Assembly (NCBI GenBank): GCA_902577285.1
Contig: CACGYL010000009.1
Span: forward strand, 1 to 39,168
Direction of reading: 5' to 3'
Length of the DNA: 39,168 nucleotides
Source of the DNA: an uncultured Pelagibacteraceae bacterium
GTDB taxonomy: Bacteria > Pseudomonadota > Alphaproteobacteria > Pelagibacterales > Pelagibacteraceae
Part shown: positions 23,428 through 34,006 of the stretch, one piece after another
Layout of the letters: the number at the start of each line of letters is the position of its first letter
Numbering within the stretch: the stretch's first letter is position 1
Made by a program: the position numbers and the translations under genes
Notes under the pieces: generated by a model
The model's database searches: none
What the model saw: only the letters and a program-made list of their open reading frames with translations
Told to the model about the DNA's origin: nothing

Positions 23428-25383
23428 ATGAAATATCCAGTTCTTTTGCCAAATATTTTTGATTACCCATTTACCTATAAGAGTAATTTAAATTTAAAAA
23501 TTGGAGAATATGTAAAAGTTCCATTTGGTAAATCTGAAATAACTGGAGTTGTGTGGGATGATTTTGAAAAAAACGATAATAAAAGCTTCAAAATAAAAGA
23601 AATCGATAGAAGGCTAAATATTAAACCTTTGAAAAAAGAGACAATAAAATTTTTGAATTGGTTCTCTGAATATAATTTAGTTCCTAAAGGTATGTCTTTA
23701 AAGCTACATTTGTTAAGTGGTGAAGCAATTGAAGAATTCGACGATAAAGATTATGATTTCTTTTTGAGCAAGGATGATGTTAAGGAGTTTAGGTTATCTA
23801 AAGATCAAAGAAAAATATTAGATGAACTAAAAAATCAAGACAACAAATTTAGGGTTCATTTGTTGCAAGGAACAACTGGCTCTGGAAAAACTGTCGTATA
23901 CTTTAGTCATATATTGAAAATTTTAGAAAAAAACCAGCAAGCTTTAATATTATTGCCTGAAATTGGTTTAACAGCCGAGTTTGAAAAGAAATTTAAAGAA
24001 TTTTTTGGATTTAATGCATCAGTTTGGCACTCTGGGATCACCCAAAAAAGAAAAAAAGTAATTTGGAGTGGACTTTCATCTGGAAAAATACAAGTTGTAA
24101 TTGGGGCTAGATCATCTCTATTCTTACCTTTTAAAAATATTGGTTTAATAATTGTCGATGAAGAACATGACCAATCTTTCAAACAAGATGAGGGAGTAAT
24201 TTATAATGCCAGAGATATGGCTATTTCAAGAGCAAAATTTGAAAATATACCGATAAATTTAGTTACAGCTGTACCATCAATAGAAACCTATTCAAATTTT
24301 AAAAAAAAAAAATATACAGGCTCTAGGTTATTAAAAAGATACAAAGATGCAAATTTACCTTCCTACGAAATCATAGATTTAAATATAAACAAATTAAATA
24401 AAAATTCATGGATATCAAATAAAACTTTAGATAAAGTAAAAGAACATTTAATTAAAAAAGATCAAATTCTATTTTTTATTAACAGACGAGGTTTCGCACC
24501 ATATGCGTTATGCAAAAATTGTTTGAAGGTCTATTCTTGTCCGCATTGCTCAATTAATCTTGTTTTTCATAAAAATAAAAAAAAACTTCTTTGTCATTAT
24601 TGTGGTTATAAATGTGAACTTAATAGAAGGTGTAAAAAAAATATTAAATGCGATCTAGTTTTTAGCGGAAGTGGTGTGGAAAGAGTTGCAGAGGAAGTAA
24701 AGTTATTATTTCCTGATAAGAATATTTCAATATTTTCAAGTGATACAATGAATAAAAAATCATCTATAGAAAAATTAAAAAAAATAATTGATGGGGAAAT
24801 TGAAATTTTAGTAGGTACCCAATTAATTTCAAAAGGTTTTCATTTTCCAAAATTGAATTGCATTGTTGTGTTAGATATTGATTTATCATTAAATGGTCAT
24901 GACTTAAGAGTGGCAGAAAAAAACTTACAACTTTATCATCAACTTTCAGGAAGAGCTGGTAGAACTGGAAAACCTGCAACTGTATATTTTCAAACTTTTG
25001 GGAAAAATCGAAAATTGATCAGTCAAATTACAGATCCTGATCCGTTTTTATTTTTAGATAATGAACTTAAATTAAGAGAAAATTATAAGTTACCTCCCTT
25101 TGAAAGATTCATATCTTTGATTTTAACATCTACTAAAGAACAAAAATTAGAGCGTGAGTCTAACAACTTTAAGAATTATTTGGTAAATAATTTAGATGAT
25201 CGAGTTCTTGGACCCGTTAATGCACCTATCTATAAAGTTAGGGGGAAATATAGAAATCGATTACTTATTAGATCTAATAAAAATAGAAAAATACAAAGAA
25301 AACTAAGTCAAATCTTGAATAATTATAAATTACCAAAAGAAATAAAACTGACGGTTGATGTTGACCCAATATCTTTCAATTAA
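23428..25383 (+). CDS. priA: Primosomal protein N' (replication restart helicase PriA), divergent
   Basis: PriA recognises stalled replication forks and reloads the replicative helicase. Visible parts are the N-terminal 3' binding domain (YPVLLPNIFDYPFTY, VPFGKSEITGVV), Walker A GTTGSGKTVVYF, the DEEHD box, GTQLISKGFHFP and the LSGRAGRTGKP motif VI. At 651 residues it is shorter than the roughly 730 of E. coli. Two changes stand out. The helicase SAT motif reads T280-A-V282. The last zinc pair, CPxC in most PriA, reads C402-K-K-N405-I-K-C408, with another cysteine at 396. The other six cysteines (362, 365, 371, 374, 389, 392) are in place. The frame is intact. It starts 19 bases after lpd. 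Confidence 0.93.
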   Translation: MKYPVLLPNIFDYPFTYKSNLNLKIGEYVKVPFGKSEITGVVWDDFEKNDNKSFKIKEIDRRLNIKPLKKETIKFLNWFSEYNLVPKGMSLKLHLLSGEAIEEFDDKDYDFFLSKDDVKEFRLSKDQRKILDELKNQDNKFRVHLLQGTTGSGKTVVYFSHILKILEKNQQALILLPEIGLTAEFEKKFKEFFGFNASVWHSGITQKRKKVIWSGLSSGKIQVVIGARSSLFLPFKNIGLIIVDEEHDQSFKQDEGVIYNARDMAISRAKFENIPINLVTAVPSIETYSNFKKKKYTGSRLLKRYKDANLPSYEIIDLNINKLNKNSWISNKTLDKVKEHLIKKDQILFFINRRGFAPYALCKNCLKVYSCPHCSINLVFHKNKKKLLCHYCGYKCELNRRCKKNIKCDLVFSGSGVERVAEEVKLLFPDKNISIFSSDTMNKKSSIEKLKKIIDGEIEILVGTQLISKGFHFPKLNCIVVLDIDLSLNGHDLRVAEKNLQLYHQLSGRAGRTGKPATVYFQTFGKNRKLISQITDPDPFLFLDNELKLRENYKLPPFERFISLILTSTKEQKLERESNNFKNYLVNNLDDRVLGPVNAPIYKVRGKYRNRLLIRSNKNRKIQRKLSQILNNYKLPKEIKLTVDVDPISFN

Positions 25384-25481
25384 CTTTAAAATTTAACAAT
25401 ATTTGGTCAATCTGATACTTGAAGACAACAGAGTCATGTGCTAGTTACACGAGAAAATCATAGTAATAATAAGAGTTAAAA
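25384..25481 (+). promoter_or_regulatory. priA-atpH intergenic region, probable atp promoter region
   Basis: At 98 bases this is the longest noncoding stretch in the window, and it directly precedes the F1-ATPase genes. The best sigma-70-like pair I can find is TTGAAG (25419-25424) and TAGTTA (25442-25447), 17 bases apart, but the -10 is poor. A purine stretch AAGAG at 25471-25475 lies 6 bases before the TTG start of atpH and could act as a ribosome binding site. I see no G/C-rich terminator for priA. The regulatory role is inferred from length and position. Confidence 0.35.
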
Positions 25482-26039
25482 TTGAGTAAAAATAACAGTT
25501 TTTCAGTGACAACCGCGAGTAGATACTCGTTAGCACTTTATGAATTATCTCATGAGGAAAATTCATTAGAAGAAGTAGAAGGTCACTCTAACCTCTTTTT
25601 AAAATTAATTCAGGAAAGTCAGGATCTTAATTCTTTAATAAAAGACCCGACAAACTCAGTTCAGGATTTAAATAATGTTTTATCAAAAATTGCAGAGGTG
25701 TATAATTTAAATAAATTACTTATTAAGTTTCTGAGTTTTTTGATTTCAAAAAGAAGATTTTTTTTTGTGCAATTAATTCTTCAGGACTTTGTCAATACTT
25801 GTTCAAAAAAAAGAGGTGAAGTTAAAGCTGAATTAATATCTTCAAAAGAATTATCAAATGACCAAATCGATAAAATTAAAAACGATTTGTCAAAAAATTT
25901 TAGCTCAAAAATAAAATTAGACTATAAGTTCGATAAAAGTTTAATTGGAGGATTAATAATACAAGTTGGAAGTATTATGGTAGACACCTCTATTAAAAAT
26001 AAATTACAACAAATTGAAAATAAAATGATAGAGGCATAA
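25482..26039 (+). CDS. atpH: ATP synthase F1 delta subunit
   Basis: AtpH (OSCP-like) links the F1 head to the peripheral stalk. The 185-residue protein has the N-terminal helical bundle beginning TASRYSLALYELS and the C-terminal domain ending IGGLIIQVGSIMVDTSIKNKLQQ, the family signature. The start is TTG at 25482; there is no in-frame ATG or GTG before the conserved ASRYS helix, and a purine-rich AAGAG lies upstream. The atpA ATG follows the stop codon with no gap. Confidence 0.95.
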   Translation: MSKNNSFSVTTASRYSLALYELSHEENSLEEVEGHSNLFLKLIQESQDLNSLIKDPTNSVQDLNNVLSKIAEVYNLNKLLIKFLSFLISKRRFFFVQLILQDFVNTCSKKRGEVKAELISSKELSNDQIDKIKNDLSKNFSSKIKLDYKFDKSLIGGLIIQVGSIMVDTSIKNKLQQIENKMIEA

Positions 26040-27575
26040 ATGGAAATTAATCCGTCAGAAGTAACAAAGATATTAAAAGAGCAAATTAAGAAATTTGGAG
26101 ATAAGGCTGAAGTAACTGAAGTAGGTCAGGTTTTATCAGTAGGAGATGGTATTGCTAGAATATATGGTTTAGATAATGTTCAAGCGGGTGAAATGGTAGA
26201 ATTTTCTGATGGCTCAAAAGGAATGGCATTAAATTTGGAAAGTGAAAATGTAGGTGTCGTAATTTTTGGTGACGATAAATCAGTAAGAGAAGGTGATACT
26301 GTAAAAAGAACAGGTGCGATTGTTGATACTCCAGTTGGTAAGGAATTGCTTGGTAGAGTAGTTGATGGTTTAGGAAATCCAATTGATGGGAAGGGTGCAC
26401 TAGATAAAAGTGTAAAGAGAAGCAGAGTTGAAGTTAAAGCTCCAGGAATAATTCCACGTAAATCAGTTAGTGAACCAATGCAAACCGGTCTAAAATCAAT
26501 TGATAGTTTGGTACCAATTGGAAGAGGGCAAAGAGAGCTAATTATTGGGGATAGACAAACTGGTAAAACAGCAGTTGCTATTGATGCAATCATAAATCAG
26601 AAGAAAATTAATGAGTCTGGAGATGAAAAGAAAAAATTATATTGTATTTACGTAGCAGTTGGTCAAAAGAGATCTACGGTGAGGCAAATAGAAAAAACAT
26701 TAGAAGAGGCTGGAGCAATGGAATATACAACAATAGTTGCTGCAACGGCTTCAGATGCTGCACCCTTACAATTTTTAGCACCTTACACTGGATGTGCAAT
26801 GGGTGAATACTTTAGAGATAATGGTATGCATGCTCTAATAATTTATGATGATTTATCAAAACAAGCTGTAGCTTACAGACAAATGTCTCTTTTGTTAAGA
26901 AGACCGCCTGGAAGAGAAGCATATCCAGGTGATGTATTTTATTTACACAGCAGATTGCTCGAAAGAGCAGCCAAGTTAAGTGATGAGCATGGTGGCGGAT
27001 CTCTAACTGCTTTACCTATTATTGAAACTCAAGGGGGGGATGTTTCAGCATTTATACCAACAAATGTAATCTCTATTACCGATGGTCAAATATTTTTAGA
27101 AACAGAGCTTTTTAACCAAGGTATTAGACCTGCAATCAATGTTGGATTATCAGTTTCAAGAGTGGGATCTTCAGCGCAAACTAAAGCGATGAAAAAAGTT
27201 TCTGGTTCAATGAAATTAGAACTAGCACAATACAGAGAGATGGCAGCATTTGCACAATTTGGTTCAGACCTTGATGCATCAACCCAAAAATTACTTAATA
27301 GAGGTTCAAAATTAACTGAGCTTCTAAAACAAAATCAGTATTCACCAATGACTGTGGCAGAACAAGTAATTTCTATTTTCTGTGGTGTAAAAGGGCATCT
27401 TGATGATATCGAACAAAAAGATATCTCAAGTTTCGAAAATAAAATAATTGAAAAATGTAAAGCTGAAAAACCTGAAATCATCGAAGGTATTACTACATCT
27501 GGAAAACTTGATGATGAGCACGAGAAAATTTTAAACGAAATTATTCTCCAACTTAAAAAAGATTTTAGCGCTTAA
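26040..27575 (+). CDS. atpA: ATP synthase F1 alpha subunit
   Basis: The alpha subunit forms the noncatalytic nucleotide sites of the F1 hexamer. It has the beta-barrel domain ([10 protein letters not shown]), the Walker A loop GDRQTGKT at residues 170-177, the arginine-finger region in [13 protein letters not shown], and the C-terminal helical domain. Length 511 matches the family. It is directly fused end to start with atpH and precedes atpG by 4 bases. Confidence 0.98.
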   Translation: MEINPSEVTKILKEQIKKFGDKAEVTEVGQVLSVGDGIARIYGLDNVQAGEMVEFSDGSKGMALNLESENVGVVIFGDDKSVREGDTVKRTGAIVDTPVGKELLGRVVDGLGNPIDGKGALDKSVKRSRVEVKAPGIIPRKSVSEPMQTGLKSIDSLVPIGRGQRELIIGDRQTGKTAVAIDAIINQKKINESGDEKKKLYCIYVAVGQKRSTVRQIEKTLEEAGAMEYTTIVAATASDAAPLQFLAPYTGCAMGEYFRDNGMHALIIYDDLSKQAVAYRQMSLLLRRPPGREAYPGDVFYLHSRLLERAAKLSDEHGGGSLTALPIIETQGGDVSAFIPTNVISITDGQIFLETELFNQGIRPAINVGLSVSRVGSSAQTKAMKKVSGSMKLELAQYREMAAFAQFGSDLDASTQKLLNRGSKLTELLKQNQYSPMTVAEQVISIFCGVKGHLDDIEQKDISSFENKIIEKCKAEKPEIIEGITTSGKLDDEHEKILNEIILQLKKDFSA

Positions 27576-27579
27576 AATT

Positions 27580-29875
<2,296 letters not shown>

Positions 29876-29876
<1 letters not shown>

Positions 29877-30268
29877 TGAGTGAAGAATATTCATTAGAAA
29901 TAGTAAACCCTGAGAAGTCTTTTTTATTAAAAGATGATGTTACTGAAGTAGTAGTACCAGCATACGAAGGAGAGATTGGAATTTTAAAGGACCATATTTC
30001 TATAATATCATTTTTAAAACCAGGTATTATCAAAGTCTTTTCAAAATCTGGAGAGGATAGCTACTATGTAAATGATGGTATAATTGAATTTAAAAATAAT
30101 AATCTCTCTATATTAACTAGTCTTATTTTAAATTTAAAAGATATTGACAAAGGAAAAATATCTGAAATTCAGAAATCAGCTGAAGAGGAACTTGGTAATT
30201 CTGAAATTAGTGATCAAGAAAAATATTTATTAGATCAGAAAATTGAAGTATTAAAATCAATTAATTAA
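29876..30268 (+). CDS. atpC: ATP synthase F1 epsilon subunit
   Basis: Epsilon attaches to the foot of the gamma shaft and modulates ATP hydrolysis. The 130-residue protein has the N-terminal beta sandwich (LEIVNPEKSF, VVPAYEGEIGILKDHISIISFLKPG) and a short C-terminal helical part (from about residue 85). It closes the F1 gene set. No Fo genes (a, b, c) follow; in alphaproteobacteria they are normally in a separate operon. Its 3' end overlaps the convergent rppH by 12 bases. Confidence 0.95.
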
Positions 30269-30278
30269 TATTTTTTTT
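30253..30278. terminator. Possible weak terminator at the atpC/rppH convergent junction
   Basis: The 10-base perfect palindrome ATTAATTAAT (30260-30269) spans the atpC stop codon and is followed by T8 at 30271-30278 on the + strand. AAAAT at 30253-30257 can also pair with ATTTT at 30270-30274. On the opposite strand the palindrome is followed by four T. There are no G-C pairs, so it would be a weak terminator, more convincing for the atp transcript than for the rppH transcript. It is the only terminator-like sequence at the sole place where the two transcription directions meet. Confidence 0.25.
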
Positions 30279-30736
30279 ACTTCCTGCTGAATTTGTTCAT
30301 ATACATGAAGTTTAAATTTTACAACTAATTTAGTAATTTCGTCTATATTTACCCACTTCCATTCAAGAAACTCTGGGTTTTTAGTTTTAATATTTATTTC
30401 ATCTTCGTCACCATCAAATCTCATTATATACCATTGTTGTACTTGTCCCTTGTATTTACCCTTCCAGATTATCCCCAAGAGCTCATCTGGCAAATGGTAT
30501 GTCAATAAACTATCTATCTTTTTTATTAAACTCACCGACTTAATACTTGTTTCTTCATTTAATTCTCTTATAGCTGCATCATAAAAGTCCTCTCCCTTAT
30601 CAACTCCTCCCTGTGGCATTTGCCAAAAGTTTTTTTTATTATCTATTCTTTTTGCCACAAAAACTTTATTTTCTTTATTCAAAACAACTATCCCGACGCC
30701 ACTTCTGAGTGGCAAATTTTTGTATTTATCAATCAT
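30257..30736 (-). CDS. rppH: RNA pyrophosphohydrolase (Nudix) RppH
   Basis: RppH removes pyrophosphate from the 5' end of transcripts and so starts mRNA decay. The 159-residue protein begins MIDKYKNLPLRSGVGIVV, as expected for the family. The frame is open for 23 more codons upstream, but that extension lies inside ctpA and has no family similarity, so I place the start at 30736. The Nudix box is at residues 43-65, starting GGVDKGED and ending REL..EETSI. It has Ser where the consensus has the last Gly; the metal-binding glutamates are intact. It begins one base after ctpA. Its last 12 bases overlap the end of atpC on the other strand. Confidence 0.93.
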   Translation of the reverse strand: MIDKYKNLPLRSGVGIVVLNKENKVFVAKRIDNKKNFWQMPQGGVDKGEDFYDAAIRELNEETSIKSVSLIKKIDSLLTYHLPDELLGIIWKGKYKGQVQQWYIMRFDGDEDEINIKTKNPEFLEWKWVNIDEITKLVVKFKLHVYEQIQQEVKKILIN

Positions 30737-30737
30737 T

Positions 30738-31883
30738 CTAACCGTTAAGAAGTTTAAGAGCGTATTGAAGTTGATTGTCTGTATCCGTATTAAATCTAAA
30801 ACCATCAGATCCCTCTACAACCTCAATGTCAGGTGACACACCTACATCAGATATAGATTTTCCTGAGGGTAAATAATATTTAGAAACTGTTAGTCTAATT
30901 GCGCCTTTATTTTTTAAAGGAATAATAGATTGCACAGATCCTTTGCCATAGCTATTTTCTCCAATTATTATTGCCCTTTTGTGATCTTTGAGAGCACCTG
31001 CTACTATTTCAGAGGCTGAGGCTGAACCATAATTTATTAGAACTACAATGGTATCTCCATTTATCAAATCACCTGTTCTAGAAAAAAACTTTCTACTTTC
31101 ATATTTTCTCTTACTTTTAGTTGATACAATTTCTCCACTATCAATAAAAAAATCTGTAATTTTAATTGCTTGAGAAAGTAATCCACCAGGGTTATTTCTT
31201 AAATCTAAAATATAGTTTTTAATTTTTTCATTTTTTTTGAATTCTTTAATTTTATCTTTAATTTGGTCTCCACTATTTTCATTAAATGAAGTAAGTCTAA
31301 GATAACCAGTTTGATTATCTAAAATTTCAGATTTAACCGATGCTACTTTAATTTTTTCTCTTGTTATATTAAAAATTAGTGCTTTTCTTTCTCCTCTTCT
31401 TCGAACAGTTATTTCTATATCTGTTCCCACTGGCCCTCTCATGATGTCAACTGCCTCGCTTAATGACTTACCTTGAACTTGAATGTCATTTATTTTTACA
31501 ATGTAATCACCAGCTTTTACTCCAGCCTCAGCTGCTGGAGAGTCGTCCATTGGTGTTATTACCTTTATAACTCCAGCCTCCATACTTACTTCAATCCCTA
31601 ATCCCCCAAACTCTCCACTTGTTTCTGTTTGCATGCTCTCATATAACTGTGGTGTCATATACGCAGAATATGGATCTAAGGATTGCAAAACTCCGTTAAT
31701 TGCTGCATCCATAGCTTCACTTTGATTAACATCATCAACAAATTCTTTATTAATTTTATCTAAGACTTCTGAAAAAATATCTATTTTTTTATAAATGTCA
31801 TTGTCCTCTGATGAACTAACTAAATTTGTTTGAAAAAAAAAAAATAATAATAAAACAATATATAAATGAATTTTTTTTATCAT
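30738..31883 (-). CDS. ctpA: C-terminal processing (tail-specific) periplasmic protease, S41 family
   Basis: CtpA is a serine/lysine protease that trims the C-termini of exported proteins. Residues 1 to about 25 are a signal peptide: MIKK, then a hydrophobic LYIVLLLFFFF core. A PDZ domain covers roughly 85-170 (GIEVSMEAGVIKVI, SPAAEAGVKAGDYIVKIN). The catalytic dyad is Ser289 in GSASASE and Lys314 in SYGKGSVQ. Length 381 is slightly short against the roughly 440 usual in alphaproteobacteria, mainly at the C-terminus. It overlaps rsfS by 4 bases (ATGA). In many alphaproteobacteria an EnvC-like peptidase gene precedes ctpA; here none does. Confidence 0.95.
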   Translation of the reverse strand: MIKKIHLYIVLLLFFFFQTNLVSSSEDNDIYKKIDIFSEVLDKINKEFVDDVNQSEAMDAAINGVLQSLDPYSAYMTPQLYESMQTETSGEFGGLGIEVSMEAGVIKVITPMDDSPAAEAGVKAGDYIVKINDIQVQGKSLSEAVDIMRGPVGTDIEITVRRRGERKALIFNITREKIKVASVKSEILDNQTGYLRLTSFNENSGDQIKDKIKEFKKNEKIKNYILDLRNNPGGLLSQAIKITDFFIDSGEIVSTKSKRKYESRKFFSRTGDLINGDTIVVLINYGSASASEIVAGALKDHKRAIIIGENSYGKGSVQSIIPLKNKGAIRLTVSKYYLPSGKSISDVGVSPDIEVVEGSDGFRFNTDTDNQLQYALKLLNG

Positions 31884-32230
31884 ATAATTACTTTTTCTTT
31901 AGGTATTAACTCAGACCACATTTTTTCTAATTCGTAAAATTTTCTTTTTTCAGGATTAAAAATATGAATTATAAGATCTATTCCATCAACAAGCTTCCAA
32001 TCATTGCTTTCTTTTCCCTCAATCTTGCAATTAGCTACACCATTTTTTTTTAAGTGTTCATATACTTGCTCTGATAAAGCTTGAATATGTCTTGAAGAGG
32101 TTCCACTTGCTATTATCATTTGGTCAGCTATTGATGATTTTCCATCTAAATCTATGGAAACTATATCTAAAGCTTTATTTGAGTCTAAAAGATTAATTAC
32201 ATCTTTATGAAGAGAAGAGATTTTGTCCAT
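31880..32230 (-). CDS. rsfS: Ribosome silencing factor RsfS (DUF143/Iojap)
   Basis: RsfS binds ribosomal protein L14 and keeps the subunits apart when nutrients are scarce. The 116-residue protein has the family pattern: DIVSIDLDGKSSIADQMIIASGTSSRHIQALS, then GVANCKIEGKESNDWKLVDGIDLIIHIF and RKFYELEKMW. It is complete and of usual length. It is 17 bases after nadD, the common nadD-rsfS pair, and its stop overlaps the ctpA start (ATGA). Confidence 0.95.
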   Translation of the reverse strand: MDKISSLHKDVINLLDSNKALDIVSIDLDGKSSIADQMIIASGTSSRHIQALSEQVYEHLKKNGVANCKIEGKESNDWKLVDGIDLIIHIFNPEKRKFYELEKMWSELIPKEKVII

Positions 32231-32247
32231 TAATTAATTAAAGAGTA

Positions 32248-32793
32248 TCAAATTTTTCTTAATTGAGAAGATGAAATATTGACCTTATTAAATTCAACAA
32301 ATTTTAGGCTTTTTTTATTATACTTCTTAAAGCTCACTGAACTTAATGATTTTCTCTTGTATCTATCTCTATCAAAAACAAGAATCTTACAAAAAGATGA
32401 AATTAAATCAGAATTTTTCCATTTATGAAAGTTAATAAGACTATCTGCTCCCATTATAAAAAAAATATCAGAATTTTTATTTTTTTTTTTAATATATTTT
32501 AATAAATCGATAGTCTTATTTGATTTAATTTTATTGTCAAAATATTTTACCTTGATAAACGGATTGTTTTGATTAATTTTTTTTGCATATTTAATTCTTT
32601 TATCCAAACTCAAACTACTTTTACCCTTAAAAGGATTTTTTTTTGTTATTGCCCAAATAATCTTATCAATACCAAATTTTTTCTTTGCTTCTTTAGAAAT
32701 TTTAATATGACCTATGTGTGCAGGATCAAACGTTCCACCAAGAATACCAATTTTTTTTCTATTTTCTTGTTTGTCCGGAACCATATATTTCAT
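32248..32793 (-). CDS. nadD: Nicotinate-nucleotide adenylyltransferase, short C-terminus
   Basis: NadD joins ATP and nicotinate mononucleotide to give deamido-NAD, a step in NAD synthesis. The nucleotidyltransferase signature GGTFDPAHIGH is at residues 19-29. MGADSL lies in the middle, and SSSQLRK, the equivalent of the ISSTxIR motif, is at the very end. The protein stops two residues after this motif, whereas most NadD proteins continue for another 20 or so residues (an LVP..V..YI helix). Only 17 bases follow before rsfS, so there is no room for the missing part. The start at 32793 overlaps proA by 35 bases; an ATG three codons later (32784) is equally possible. Confidence 0.9.
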   Translation of the reverse strand: MKYMVPDKQENRKKIGILGGTFDPAHIGHIKISKEAKKKFGIDKIIWAITKKNPFKGKSSLSLDKRIKYAKKINQNNPFIKVKYFDNKIKSNKTIDLLKYIKKKNKNSDIFFIMGADSLINFHKWKNSDLISSFCKILVFDRDRYKRKSLSSVSFKKYNKKSLKFVEFNKVNISSSQLRKI

Positions 32794-34006
32794 ATTTGTA
32801 ACTTACCAGCTGATTGAGTCCTACAGGACCTCTTGGTGGAAGTTTATTTGTTGAAATTCCAACTTCTCCTCCAAAACCAAATTCACCTCCGTCTGCATAT
32901 TGTGTTGATGAATTATGAATAGCAATAGAACTTTTAATATTTTTTATAAAATATTTTGCAGAAAGTCTGTTATTTGTAATTATAGCATCTGTATGCATTG
33001 TTCCATATTTGTTAATGTGATTAACAGCATCGCCAATACTATTTACCAACTTAACAGAAATTTTTGAGGATAGGTGTTCTTTAGACCAAGTCTTATTGTT
33101 TGCTAATTTCGCATTTCCTTTAAATATTTTTAATATTTTTTTATCAGCATAAATAGAACATTCTCTATTTGTTAGTTCTGTTAATATCTCATTTATATTT
33201 TTAGATTTATTTTTATGAATTAATAAAGTTTCTGTAGCACCACAAATACTTGTATTTCGCAATTTAGCATTAACTAAAATTTTTTTTGCCATCGAAAGAT
33301 TTGCATCTTTATCAATATAAGTATGACATATTCCTTCAAGGTGTCCTATAACAGGTACAGAGGATAGATTTTGCACTTTTTTAACAAGATTTTTTCCACC
33401 TCTTGGAATAATTACATCAATAAATTTTGACATTTTTGACAGCATGTAATCAACAAGCTTTCTATTTTTATTTTCAATGAATTGTACAAAGTTTTTGTTT
33501 ATTTTATTTTTTTCTAATGATTTTCTAAAAAGTTCTGCCAAAATTTTATTACTGAAATAAGCCTCAGAGCCTCCTCTTAAAATAACACAATTTCCTGCTT
33601 TAAAACAAAGAGTTGAAACATCCGAGGTTACATTTGGTCTACTCTCGTAAATTACACCAATAATACCTATTGGAATTGACACTTTTCTGATCTTTAAGCC
33701 GTTTGGTCTTTTCCATGTATCTAAATTTAAGTCTACTGGATCTTTAAAATTAGCAATGGTTTTTATTGATTTAATAATCGAATTTATTTTATTTTGATCA
33801 AGAGTAAGTCTTTTAATCAAATTTTCTCTTAGTTTTTTGGACTTTGCAATTTTTACATCTTTCGCATTTTCACTTAAAATTTTTCTTTTATTTCTTTTTA
33901 TTAATTGGGTGTAATAATTTAATACTTTATTTTTTTTTTTATTACTTATTTTTTTCTCAAAAGCATTTTTTGCATTTGAGCCGATTTTTTCTAAATATTT
34001 CTTCAT
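32759..34006 (-). CDS. proA: Gamma-glutamyl phosphate reductase
   Basis: ProA reduces glutamyl 5-phosphate to glutamate semialdehyde with NADPH, the second step of proline synthesis. The 415-residue protein shows the aldehyde-dehydrogenase-like fold: RKVSIPIGIIGVIYESRPNVT, CFKAGNCVILRGGSEA, PVIGHLEGICHTYID, and the catalytic cysteine in NTSICGATETLL, ending with GGEVGISTNKLPPRGPVGL. The start overlaps the proB stop by 4 bases (ATGA). The very Lys/Asn-rich first 70 residues reflect A/T pressure. Its end overlaps the nadD start. Confidence 0.97.
   Translation of the reverse strand: MKKYLEKIGSNAKNAFEKKISNKKKNKVLNYYTQLIKRNKRKILSENAKDVKIAKSKKLRENLIKRLTLDQNKINSIIKSIKTIANFKDPVDLNLDTWKRPNGLKIRKVSIPIGIIGVIYESRPNVTSDVSTLCFKAGNCVILRGGSEAYFSNKILAELFRKSLEKNKINKNFVQFIENKNRKLVDYMLSKMSKFIDVIIPRGGKNLVKKVQNLSSVPVIGHLEGICHTYIDKDANLSMAKKILVNAKLRNTSICGATETLLIHKNKSKNINEILTELTNRECSIYADKKILKIFKGNAKLANNKTWSKEHLSSKISVKLVNSIGDAVNHINKYGTMHTDAIITNNRLSAKYFIKNIKSSIAIHNSSTQYADGGEFGFGGEVGISTNKLPPRGPVGLNQLVSYKYEIYGSGQTRK

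Noticed and set aside
26155-26593. Two overlapping - strand open frames inside atpA
   Set aside because: Both are opposite highly conserved atpA codons and have low-complexity composition typical of antisense frames.
30737-30805. N-terminal extension of rppH by 23 codons
   Set aside because: It lies inside ctpA and resembles no Nudix N-terminus; the ATG at 30736 fits the RppH family start.
32569-32817. 82-codon + strand frame opposite nadD
   Set aside because: Phe/Asn/Cys-rich mirror of nadD with no recognisable domain or start context.
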